A DNA stretch of 18,805 nt, taken from contig JAPUKM010000167.1 in NCBI GenBank assembly GCA_027295645.1, positions 1-18,805 on the forward strand. The letters are read 5' to 3'. The translations under genes were made by a program, and so were the position numbers. The notes below the pieces were generated by a model. It was not told the origin of the DNA. It searched no databases and worked only from the letters and a program-made list of their open reading frames with translations. Below are positions 7,524 through 14,114 of this stretch, one piece after another (the stretch's first letter is position 1; every line of letters starts with the position of its first letter). Origin of the DNA: Chloroflexota bacterium (GTDB lineage: Bacteria > Chloroflexota > Dehalococcoidia > Lucifugimonadales > JAPUKM01).

Positions 7524-9368
7524 CTACTCTACCGTCACCGTCTTGGCCAGATTCCGGGGATGGTCCACATCACACCCTCTGCGGAGGGCAATGTAATAGG
7601 CCAGCAGTTGCAGGGGCACCACGGCCACCGCAGGGGTGAGCAGCGGAGGAGTCTCCGGTATCTCTATGATGTGGTCTACCTTGCCCCGCAGCGTTTCGTC
7701 TCCGTGGGTGACTACGGCGATGATGGTGCCACCCCGGGCCCTCACCTCTTCTATGTTGTTCATCATCTTGCCGTGAAGATAGTTGCGGGGTGCTATGGCT
7801 ACATCGGGCATGCTCTTATCGATCAGGGCTATGGGCCCGTGCTTCATCTCTCCGGCGGCATACCCCTCCGCATGGATGTAGCTCACCTCCTTGAGCTTGA
7901 GTGCTCCCTCCATGGCGGTGCTGGTAGTCATGCCGCGCCCCAGGAACAGGAAGTGATCGTACTTATAGTAGAGCCCTGCCAGCTCCTCGATCCACTCGCG
8001 CTGCTCAAGCGCCTCCCCCATGAGGCGGGGAATCTTCACCAGATCGTCCAGGGCCGAAGCCAGACGCCCCCCTTCCAGAACGCCCCGCTCCCTCCCGATA
8101 TACGCCGCCAGCAGATACAGCCCAACGATGGATCCGGTGAGGGCTTTGGTGCTGGCCACACTGATCTCCGGGCCTACACGGATAAATACAGTGCCGTCCG
8201 CTATGCGCGTGGCCTGGCTCCCCTCGGCGTTGCAGATAGTCACCTGCTTGACCCCGCGTCTGGCCGCCTCCTCCATTGCCCCCAGAGTGTCCGCCGTCTC
8301 GCCGGACTGTGCCACAGAGACCAGCAGCGTGCGGGGCCCTAGAAGCGCATCCCTATAGCGGAACTCCGATGCATTGTCCGCCTCCGCGGGCAGACCGGTC
8401 AGACTCTCCATCATATAGCGCCCGGCCTGGGCGGCCTGCCAGCTGGTGCCCATGCCTATCAGGACAACCCGGTCCACCTGGGCCAGCTCCTCAGTGGTCA
8501 GACCAATCCCCTCAAGCATCACATCGGCAGGGTCAAAAAGGACCCGACCCCCTATCGTACGGGTGACGGCCTCCGGCTGCTCCATAATCTCCTTGAGCAT
8601 GAAATGTTCGTATTCACCCTTTGTCGCCGCCCCGGGGTCTATGGCAATAGCGTGGGGCTCCTGATGTACAGGGGTGCCATCCACTGAGCGGTAAGAGGCG
8701 CCATTATGGTCAATACGGACCAGTTCGCCCGGCGCAAGAAATACCACGCGATTGGTATGGGGCAGCACAGCCGGAAGATCGCTTGCCACCAACATCCCCT
8801 CATCGGCATAGCCAATGGTGATGCCGCCGGCGTTCCCCATACGGAAAGCAGCAATAACATTGGGTTCCTGGACCGCCATGGCAACCACCGCGCTGGCCCC
8901 CCGGAGCCGAACCGCCGCGCTGCCTACCGCATCCGTGAGCTCAGCTCCTGACTTCAAGCTGCTCTCAATGAGGTGCACAATGACCTCACTATCTGTTTCT
9001 GAGTTGAACCGGTGGCCCTGTCCAAGAAGCTCATCCTTCAGCTCCTGATAGTTCTCCACGATCCCGTTATGGACAATGACCACCTTTTGACTACAGTCCA
9101 GATGGGGGTGTGCGTTCACATCGTTGGGTATGCCGTGAGTGGCCCATCGGGTGTGACCGATACCCACCGTGCCTTGAGGAAGAGCCGCCTTCATCGACTC
9201 GACGAGACTGTTGAGCTTGCCCGCCGCCTTCCACACTACGATACGGTCCTCGGCATCCAGGAGAGCGATACCGGCGCTGTCGTAGCCGCGATACTCCAGG
9301 CTGGCCAGCCCCGTAAGGAGAAGCGGAGCGGCCGGCTGGTTCCCAACGTATCCGACGATTCCACACAT
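7524..9368 (-). CDS. glmS: glutamine--fructose-6-phosphate aminotransferase (isomerizing)
   Basis: GlmS makes glucosamine-6-phosphate from fructose-6-phosphate and glutamine, the first committed step toward UDP-GlcNAc, in the cytoplasm. The 614-aa product has the full architecture. The N-terminal Ntn glutaminase domain has nucleophile Cys2 (MCGIVGYVG), GHTRWATHG (71-79), HNGIVENY (100-107) and D125. The first SIS domain has MGTSWQAAQAG (306-316), SEFRYR, QSGETADT (354-361) and VASTKA (404-409). The second SIS domain has LGRGMTTSTAMEGALKLKE (476-494) and EGYAAGEMKHGP (501-512). The end, NLAKTVTVE, is the usual GlmS C-terminus. The frame extends six codons further to a TTG at 9386, but Cys must follow the initiator Met, so ATG at 9368 is the start; GGGAGG lies 10 nt upstream. 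It follows plsC by 27 bp. No ribozyme-like leader is expected in such a short gap. Confidence 0.97.
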   Translation of the reverse strand: MCGIVGYVGNQPAAPLLLTGLASLEYRGYDSAGIALLDAEDRIVVWKAAGKLNSLVESMKAALPQGTVGIGHTRWATHGIPNDVNAHPHLDCSQKVVIVHNGIVENYQELKDELLGQGHRFNSETDSEVIVHLIESSLKSGAELTDAVGSAAVRLRGASAVVAMAVQEPNVIAAFRMGNAGGITIGYADEGMLVASDLPAVLPHTNRVVFLAPGELVRIDHNGASYRSVDGTPVHQEPHAIAIDPGAATKGEYEHFMLKEIMEQPEAVTRTIGGRVLFDPADVMLEGIGLTTEELAQVDRVVLIGMGTSWQAAQAGRYMMESLTGLPAEADNASEFRYRDALLGPRTLLVSVAQSGETADTLGAMEEAARRGVKQVTICNAEGSQATRIADGTVFIRVGPEISVASTKALTGSIVGLYLLAAYIGRERGVLEGGRLASALDDLVKIPRLMGEALEQREWIEELAGLYYKYDHFLFLGRGMTTSTAMEGALKLKEVSYIHAEGYAAGEMKHGPIALIDKSMPDVAIAPRNYLHGKMMNNIEEVRARGGTIIAVVTHGDETLRGKVDHIIEIPETPPLLTPAVAVVPLQLLAYYIALRRGCDVDHPRNLAKTVTVE

Positions 9369-9395
9369 ACTGCAAGCGCCTCCCAACAGAGAGCA

Positions 9396-10049
9396 CTACG
9401 ACGTGGTGCTGCTGAAGGCGTTCCGGTAAACGCCCCGGTACTCATCCGGCAGTAACTCGGCGATTCGCATCATAATCATATCGGTCAACGACTGCAGGAC
9501 CTCCCGGCTCGGCTTCCCCTCTATTACCGGCAACGAGAAGGGGGAGCCAATATGGACCCTGATTCTGTGAAACGGAAAGAGGATCCGCCAGTAGCCGGGA
9601 ACCCTCTCTGTTCCTGTTATCCCTATCGGTAGAATGGTCGCCTGCGTCTTGATCGCCAGATAGGCAACGCCGTAGAGAGGCTTCCGCAGCCCGTTCGGGC
9701 TCCGCGTAGCCTCCGGGAATAGACCTACAACTCCATCCTGCTCCAGAACTTTCATGACCCATCTGGCTGCGGATGGGTCATTTCCGCCACGATCCACGGG
9801 ATGAACCCCCCAGGCCTTGAAGGCCAGGGCCAACAGGCGGTTCTTGAACAGCCCTCTATGGGCAAGGAACGAGACCCTCCTGGGCATGGCTGCCGCCACC
9901 ACCGGTGGATCAGCATTCGACAGATGGTTGGCAACCACCAGGAGCCGGCCTCTTGGGGGCACCGCTTCCCGTCCCACCACCTCCCACCGCCCAAAGATTG
10001 CGAAGCAGAGGCGAGCAAGCCTCATTCCCAGGATATACAGAATGGTCAC
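9396..10049 (-). CDS. plsC: 1-acyl-sn-glycerol-3-phosphate acyltransferase
   Basis: PlsC-type acyltransferases add the second acyl chain to lysophosphatidic acid, giving phosphatidic acid at the inner membrane face. The 217-aa product has the catalytic HX4D motif (NHLSNADP, His42 and Asp47), the acceptor block FPEATRSP (111-118, with Ala where Gly is usual), and a hydrophobic N-terminal anchor (MTILYILGMRLARLCFAIFG). PIGITGTERVP matches the later conserved block. The frame is open to a GTG at 10079, but the GTG at 10049 overlaps the cmk stop as GTGA and has GGGAAA upstream; translational coupling makes this start most likely. Pairing with cmk is common among bacteria. The acyl-donor class (acyl-ACP or acyl-CoA) cannot be told from sequence. 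Confidence 0.93.
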   Translation of the reverse strand: MTILYILGMRLARLCFAIFGRWEVVGREAVPPRGRLLVVANHLSNADPPVVAAAMPRRVSFLAHRGLFKNRLLALAFKAWGVHPVDRGGNDPSAARWVMKVLEQDGVVGLFPEATRSPNGLRKPLYGVAYLAIKTQATILPIGITGTERVPGYWRILFPFHRIRVHIGSPFSLPVIEGKPSREVLQSLTDMIMMRIAELLPDEYRGVYRNAFSSTTS

Positions 10050-10720
10050 GTTGACTTTCCCAACAATGAGACCACCCACTCTACCACGTCCCGCACGTTG
10101 AGGCCATCGGTCGTTACAATCGTAGCATCCTCAGCGGGTCGTAGCGGGGCAATCTCCCGTTCCAGGTCCAATCGGTCTCTCTGCTGCAGCTCTCTCAGCA
10201 CCTGCTCATACCCCACGCCCGTCCCGAGGCCTTGCAGCTCCTTGTATCTCCTCTGCGCACGCTCTTCCACCGCCGCCGTCAGGTACACCTTGAGCGGGGC
10301 GTCCGGCAGCACCACCGTACCTATGTCCCTCCCCACCATCACTACCTGCCCCTCCCGACCGATGCTACGCTGCCGGGCCACCATCGCATCCCTCACTGCC
10401 GGTATCCGGGCCACCCGGGAGACCCCCTGCTCAACCTCCGGAAGGCGCAGATATGGCGTGACATCCCGGTTGTCCAGGAAGATTGAGGCTTCGCCCCCAT
10501 CCTCAAAGCGCACCTCCAGGTCATGCTCCTCCACCAAGCTAGCCATGCCCTCCCTATCCTCAAGGTCAACACCATCCTCCAATGCCTGCCAGGTAATGGC
10601 CCGATACATGAGGCCGGTATCCAGCACCCTGTACCCGAGGCGCTGTGCGAGAAGCCGCCCCACCACGGTCTTTCCGGATGCCACAGGCCCATCAATAGCT
10701 ATGGCTTTGGGTTCTGTCAC
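10046..10720 (-). CDS. cmk: cytidylate (CMP/dCMP) kinase
   Basis: Cmk phosphorylates CMP and dCMP with ATP, recycling CMP released by phospholipid and RNA metabolism. The 224-aa product has the P-loop GPVASGKT (11-18), the CMP-binding DTGLMYRA (34-41), the GRDIGTVVLPDAPLKVYLTA block, and the Arg-rich lid RAQRRYKEL. The conserved QQRD and HAPLRPAEDA-like (here IAPLRPAEDATIV) segments follow. The frame extends to a TTG at 10768 with no ribosome binding site; GTG at 10720 (MTEPKAIAIDG) gives the usual length and is chosen, though its own Shine-Dalgarno (GGCGG, 10 nt) is weak. It is the first gene of the operon, with promoter TTGCCT-17-TATAAT about 72 nt ahead of the start, and it overlaps plsC by four bases. 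Confidence 0.95.
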   Translation of the reverse strand: MTEPKAIAIDGPVASGKTVVGRLLAQRLGYRVLDTGLMYRAITWQALEDGVDLEDREGMASLVEEHDLEVRFEDGGEASIFLDNRDVTPYLRLPEVEQGVSRVARIPAVRDAMVARQRSIGREGQVVMVGRDIGTVVLPDAPLKVYLTAAVEERAQRRYKELQGLGTGVGYEQVLRELQQRDRLDLEREIAPLRPAEDATIVTTDGLNVRDVVEWVVSLLGKST

Positions 10721-10798
10721 GAAGAGGTGTCCGCCCCTCTCTGAGAGTGGTCCTGGACATGAGCGCAAGGGCGCGCCAAGCCGGCGAGCCCGGCAGCG

Positions 10799-10827
10799 AT
10801 TATAGTCATCAGTGAGGTAGGAGGCAA
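10799..10827 (-). promoter_or_regulatory. promoter of the cmk-plsC-glmS operon
   Basis: On the minus strand TTGCCT (10827 down to 10822) and a perfect TATAAT (10804 down to 10799) are separated by exactly 17 nt. Transcription would start near 10792, leaving a leader of about 72 nt before cmk. This is one of the best sigma-70-type matches in the window. Confidence 0.62.
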
Positions 10828-10899
10828 GGTGGGACTGGGTGCGCCCTTGAGATGGTCCGAATACAACCCTTTGTTAACGCACTGGTTTCTCAGGTGAAC

Positions 10900-10928
10900 T
10901 TGCCTCGTCAACCCATCCTGTGTACAGT
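10900..10928 (+). promoter_or_regulatory. candidate promoter of the PAP2 gene
   Basis: TTGCCT (10900-10905) and TACAGT (10923-10928) are 17 nt apart, each matching four of six consensus bases. The predicted start near 10935 lies about 22 nt before the TTG at 10957, with GGGGA (10942-10946) as a possible ribosome binding site. It is divergent from the cmk promoter about 75 bp away, which has the same -35. Confidence 0.4.
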
Positions 10929-10956
10929 GGATTGAAGTAACGGGGAAACGATACCA

Positions 10957-11169
10957 TTGATCTCTTACTTGCGCTCCAGCTACGCAACCAGGCTCGCTGA
11001 ACACACCTACTCTACCCCACTGCTGCTTCTGCTCCAACTCTCCGTGGCAGGAGCCGTGCTCCTCTCTCTGCTGGCAGCCTTTCACTCACGCCTTCCCGGT
11101 GACGTCGCAGTGGTGCGAGGCGTGCAAGACCTATCCACACCATGGCTGGACGACTTCATGAGGGCATAG
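10957..11169 (+). pseudogene. N-terminal fragment of a frameshifted PAP2-family phosphatase
   Basis: This 70-codon frame (TTG start, GGGGA about 10 nt upstream) encodes a hydrophobic segment, STPLLLLLQLSVAGAVLLSLLAAF, followed by LPGDVAVVRGVQDLSTPWLDDFMRA. That is the typical opening of a PAP2 membrane phosphatase: first membrane helix, then the D-x-x-V-x-R-x-x-Q loop. It stops at TAG (11167-11169) just where the catalytic part continues in the -1 frame. DDFMRA joins naturally to GIALLGTKGF in the other frame. One missing base in the G-run at 11162-11164 (GGG in place of GGGG) would restore a single frame of about 233 codons. It is either a real inactivating mutation or a sequencing error. 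Confidence 0.7.
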
Positions 11170-11657
11170 CGCTGCTCGGCACCAAGGGCTTTGTCATTGG
11201 GAGCATCGCTGGAATAGGCGCCATCCTGACCCTATTCCGACGATGGAGAGAGGCGGTGCTCCTCTGGCTAATCCTCATCCCAGAAGGATTTCTTCAACTG
11301 CTCAAGGCCGTCATCGACCGACCACGACCAACCGAGGAGTTGGTGCGCGTGCTGGACCCGTCTGCCATAGGAAGCTTCCCTAGCGGACACACATATCACG
11401 CAATGCTACTGCTGGGTCTTCTCCTGCTCTTTTCCGCGACCGGAATCCGAAACCGATGGCTCCGCAACGGTGTTATGGCTATCTTCAGTTCGCTGATCCT
11501 CTTCACAGCGGTCTCGCGGCTGTACCTTGGGGCACACTGGCCCAGTGATATCATTGGAAGTGACCTCGTTGCAATACACACCCTGTTCGTCCTGTACAGT
11601 ATGTACCGCATGATGGGCGGACATCTCTCCGCTCCGGAGCGGAGAGCACTATCCTGA
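11142..11657 (+). CDS. PAP2-family phosphatase, catalytic part (downstream of a frameshift)
   Basis: This frame carries all three PAP2 phosphatase motifs: KAVIDRPRP (Lys55-x6-Arg62-Pro63), PSGH (80-83) and SRLYLGAHWPSD (Ser125-Arg126, His132, Asp136). Several hydrophobic helices surround them, as in undecaprenyl-diphosphate or phosphatidate phosphatases; the substrate is not deducible. The first ATG in this frame (11142, 171 aa) has no Shine-Dalgarno and overlaps the upstream frame by 28 bases. The true gene most likely began at 10957 and lost one base near 11162. If read as is, the product lacks the first membrane helix; it might still be made by coupled re-initiation. I see no slippery heptamer at the junction, so programmed frameshifting is unlikely. 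Confidence 0.8.
   Translation: MAGRLHEGIALLGTKGFVIGSIAGIGAILTLFRRWREAVLLWLILIPEGFLQLLKAVIDRPRPTEELVRVLDPSAIGSFPSGHTYHAMLLLGLLLLFSATGIRNRWLRNGVMAIFSSLILFTAVSRLYLGAHWPSDIIGSDLVAIHTLFVLYSMYRMMGGHLSAPERRALS
11625..11646. repeat. perfect 22-bp palindrome at the end of the PAP2 gene
   Basis: CTCTCCGCTCC followed directly by its reverse complement GGAGCGGAGAG makes a gapless 22-bp palindrome, ending 11 bases before the PAP2 stop codon, within codons for LSAPERR. As RNA it folds to a 9-bp GC-rich stem with a tetraloop. No T-run follows. It may be a 3' mRNA barrier, a protein site, or chance. Confidence 0.6.
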
Positions 11658-11851
11658 CCAACCGGCGCTAGATTTCGTTGTAACAGACAGAGCGCTACCC
11701 CGCTGGTTCTTCCCATTCACTGAATGCATAGTATGTCTGCGCCACTTTTGTCCTTTACACCTCCGTGATAAACTAGCTGAACTAGAAACTGAAAGAGACG
11801 CGACCAGATCACCGTTTCCTGTTCCTGCGCCTCTTCCAAGTCAGGAGCGTC
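11658..11851. other. intergenic region between the PAP2 gene and cvpA
   Basis: These 194 bases hold no credible small gene or terminator. TGATAAACT at 11766-11774 is a poor extended -10-like element, with TTGTCC (11748-11753) only 15 nt upstream. AACTAG is repeated at 11771-11776 and 11780-11785. A promoter for cvpA is expected here, but no candidate stands out. Confidence 0.35.
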
Positions 11852-12442
11852 ATGAACTGGATAGATATCATCGTCATCATCGTTGCCCTTGTCGGAATAT
11901 TCGTTGGTTGGCGCATCGGTTTCCTTGGAGCGATCTTTGCCACCGCAGGGCTCTATGTCGGTATGGTCCTGGCGGGCCAGCTCACCGACGACATCGCCGG
12001 GGCCCTCACGGACAGCGTCTCCAGTGACGCCATCGCCACGGCGCTGGCCTACGTGATTGTGGTGGGCGGGTCTCTGGCTGCGGCCCTCATGGCCCGCTCC
12101 ATAGTCAAGAAGATGCTGAAATTCGTGTTCCTCGGCTGGATAGATAGCGTGGGCTCACTGGCATTGGGGCTGCTTGCCGGCGTCCTCCTGGGAGGAGCGC
12201 TGATCACCTTCGCCGCCCGCTACTCCAACGACCTTCCAGAGGGGGGTGGCTTGGGGGTTATAATCGAGATGAGCGGCATTCGGGGAAACATCAACGACGC
12301 CCTGGTCGACTCCTCCCTGGTGCCCTTGTGGCTTGACATCGTCGATGCTGTGCCAGGGAGCGCTTTGGGGATGGTGCCCGACGACTTCAAGCTGGCCCTA
12401 GAGGACCTGCAACGGCGCATTGACATTGCTGAAGAGGGGTAG
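11852..12442 (+). CDS. CvpA family membrane protein
   Basis: A 196-aa inner-membrane protein with the CvpA (colicin V production) look. An N-terminal MNWIDIIVIIVALVGIFVGWRIGFLGA leads directly into membrane segments, followed by paired helices and a polar C-terminal tail. Hydrophobic segments fall at about 4-20, 24-42, 62-84 and 98-121, with the family's D-x-x-x-(x)n-G-x-x-x-G pattern in the first hairpin. The family name comes from the E. coli gene next to purF; CvpA proteins have been linked to envelope homeostasis and their biochemical role is unclear. AGGAG lies 4 nt before the ATG. It is followed after 36 bp by the HNH nuclease gene on the same strand, so the two are probably co-transcribed. 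Unlike in E. coli, purF is not adjacent. Confidence 0.82.
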   Translation: MNWIDIIVIIVALVGIFVGWRIGFLGAIFATAGLYVGMVLAGQLTDDIAGALTDSVSSDAIATALAYVIVVGGSLAAALMARSIVKKMLKFVFLGWIDSVGSLALGLLAGVLLGGALITFAARYSNDLPEGGGLGVIIEMSGIRGNINDALVDSSLVPLWLDIVDAVPGSALGMVPDDFKLALEDLQRRIDIAEEG

Positions 12443-12478
12443 AAAATGGAGGTCAGGCGAGGATAGACCGGCAAATCC

Positions 12479-13003
12479 ATGTCCAACACAGTGACCGTCG
12501 CACCCGTCCTGGTCCTGAACCAGAACTACGAGCCGCTAAACGTCTGCAACGTGAGGCGCGCCATAGTACTTCTTGGCCGCGAAAAAGCGGAACTGCTGGT
12601 AAACGGCCGGGGGGAGCTTCACAGCCCACGGCAGTCTTTCCCAGCCCCCTCCGTAATCCGCCTCACCTACATGGTTCGCCGGCCGCTGCTCCAGCGGCGC
12701 CTCTCCCGCAGGGACGTATTTGTCCGCGACAAGTACATGTGTCAATACTGCGGCAAGGAGAGCCGGACCATGACCCTGGACCACGTTGTTCCCCGGTTCC
12801 GGGACGGTGGTCACGCCTGGGACAACGTGGTGGCGGCATGCATCCCCTGCAATCACCGGAAGGCGGGCCGCACGCCCAAGGAGGCGGGTATGCGGCTGCT
12901 CCATGAGCCACAGGCACCCCGGCCCAACCCCTACTACCTGTTCCAAGCCCGCTCCCTGCAGGACGAGTGGCTCCAATTCATGCCCTGGATGAAGCGAAGC
13001 TAG
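12479..13003 (+). CDS. HNH endonuclease family protein
   Basis: A 174-aa standalone HNH protein. The N-terminal half has the block VLVLNQNYEPLNVCNVRRAIVLLGREKAELL (10-40), characteristic of a widespread chromosomal family in Chloroflexi, Cyanobacteria and Actinobacteria. The HNH domain follows: zinc knuckle Cys88-x2-Cys91 (CQYCG) and Cys121-x2-Cys124 (CIPCN), catalytic His102 in LDHVVPRFRDGG, Asn116 in WDNVVAAC, and NHRK at 125-128. All metal and catalytic residues are present, so it should bind and probably cut or nick DNA. Its physiological role is not established to my knowledge. It is not accompanied by a methyltransferase, intron or intein. The ATG at 12479 has a poorly spaced GAGGA (15 nt); GTG at 12491 is an alternative start. 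The gene is convergent with holB, 22 bp away. Confidence 0.88.
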   Translation: MSNTVTVAPVLVLNQNYEPLNVCNVRRAIVLLGREKAELLVNGRGELHSPRQSFPAPSVIRLTYMVRRPLLQRRLSRRDVFVRDKYMCQYCGKESRTMTLDHVVPRFRDGGHAWDNVVAACIPCNHRKAGRTPKEAGMRLLHEPQAPRPNPYYLFQARSLQDEWLQFMPWMKRS

Positions 13004-13025
13004 GCCACAGCGCGTACGAGGAGAC

Positions 13026-14069
13026 TCAGGAGGCCACCACCGCTGCCCTCGGCAACGCCAGCATCAGCACATCCAGAGCAATGCGAGGGTTGGCGTTCTG
13101 CTCCAGCCTCTCCATTGTGGCCGCAAGCTCGCTCGCGAAGCGAGCCATCTCCACGGTCTGGAATTGCTGGGACATCCTCACAAGCGCTCCGTCGTGGTCT
13201 GCGCCCAGGTAGTCCAGGTTCACCACCAACTCCCGCGACCCCTCCCGCAGTACCAGCAGGTCACGCCACCACTGGAGCCACAGACCCAGGACCTGCCGGG
13301 CCGTCTCCCGGCTCCTTCCGTACTGGGCCGCCAGCTCCCGCGCGTACTCGAACCGCACCTCAAGTCCGCCATCGACCACCTCCTGGAGCCGCTGGAGCTG
13401 CCGGGTCCGCTCCTCTATCACGGTGGAGTCGGACGTGGCGGCCAGCGCCCACCCCAGCCTGCCACCCGAAAGGCGTCCCAGGAGCTGGGCCCGCTCCTGT
13501 GAGAGGCCCTGTTCATCAATTAAGAGCTTAGCAACCGCCTCCAGAGACAGTGGCCGCAGCCCCAAACGCTGGCACCGGGACCGTAGGGTGAGCGGGATGG
13601 CCTCCTCATTGGATGTCAGGAGCAGGAGAAGCACCTGAGGCGGCGGCTCCTCGACCGTCTTCAGCAGGGCATTGGCCGCGTACAGATTGAGGCGCTCGGC
13701 ACCATCGATGATGAACACTCGGCAGGCACCCTCGTACGGCTTCAGCGTGGCCGCCTGCTCCAATGCCCGTACCTGATCGATGGTGATCTCGGCCCGCAGG
13801 CGCTCCGTCCGTCCATCGGTCTCCACCCCGATCACCTGAACGTCCGCGTGGATGCCGCCCTCTATGCGCTGGCACTGCCGGCACGCGCCGCAGGGCCTCT
13901 TCTGCTCATCGAGGCAGTTGACCGCGCGGGCCAGGTCCATGGCCAGGGTCATCTTGCCGACCTGGGGCGGGCCCACCAGCAGGTAGGCGTGGGAGAGCCG
14001 GTCCTGCTGGAGGCTTTTACCTAGCGCCTGAACCAGATGGTCCTGCCCTATGGTCTTCCAGGTGGTCAC
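13026..14069 (-). CDS. holB: DNA polymerase III subunit delta' (clamp loader)
   Basis: Delta' is the non-motor subunit of the clamp loader, which places the beta clamp on primed DNA. This 347-aa product has the AAA+ order: QDHLVQALGKSL and LSHAYLLVGPPQVGK at the start, the zinc module Cys52, Cys60, Cys63, Cys66 (spacing like E. coli delta'), the Walker-B-like VFIIDGAERLN (118-128), ANALLKTVEEPP (132-143) and the SRC arginine-finger motif (164-166). The Walker A Thr/Ser is Met40 (GPPQVGKM), so nucleotide binding is probably lost, as is usual for delta'. The frame is open to a GTG at 14084, but GTG at 14069 has GGAGGAGG just upstream and is chosen. It lies 45 bp downstream of lysA on the same strand and is likely co-transcribed with it. 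Confidence 0.92.
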   Translation of the reverse strand: MTTWKTIGQDHLVQALGKSLQQDRLSHAYLLVGPPQVGKMTLAMDLARAVNCLDEQKRPCGACRQCQRIEGGIHADVQVIGVETDGRTERLRAEITIDQVRALEQAATLKPYEGACRVFIIDGAERLNLYAANALLKTVEEPPPQVLLLLLTSNEEAIPLTLRSRCQRLGLRPLSLEAVAKLLIDEQGLSQERAQLLGRLSGGRLGWALAATSDSTVIEERTRQLQRLQEVVDGGLEVRFEYARELAAQYGRSRETARQVLGLWLQWWRDLLVLREGSRELVVNLDYLGADHDGALVRMSQQFQTVEMARFASELAATMERLEQNANPRIALDVLMLALPRAAVVAS

Positions 14070-14114
14070 GGAACCTCCTCCCACGGCAACATTAGAGGCG
14101 GGTGGGTAACCCCT

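Noticed and set aside
9369..9395. glmS ribozyme in the glmS leader
   Set aside because: Only 27 bases separate plsC and glmS, far too short for the ribozyme core.
9801..10805. Plus-strand open frame of about 334 codons
   Set aside because: It is antisense to plsC and cmk and its translation is a low-complexity Ser/Arg/Pro run; both opposing genes are secure.
11155..11172. Programmed -1 frameshift in the PAP2 gene
   Set aside because: There is no X-XXY-YYZ slippery heptamer and no clear downstream pseudoknot; a one-base loss in a G-run is the simpler explanation.
12479..13003. Restriction enzyme, homing endonuclease or group II intron role for the HNH protein
   Set aside because: There is no methyltransferase, reverse transcriptase, intron boundary or interrupted gene nearby, and the N-terminal block matches a chromosomal HNH family.
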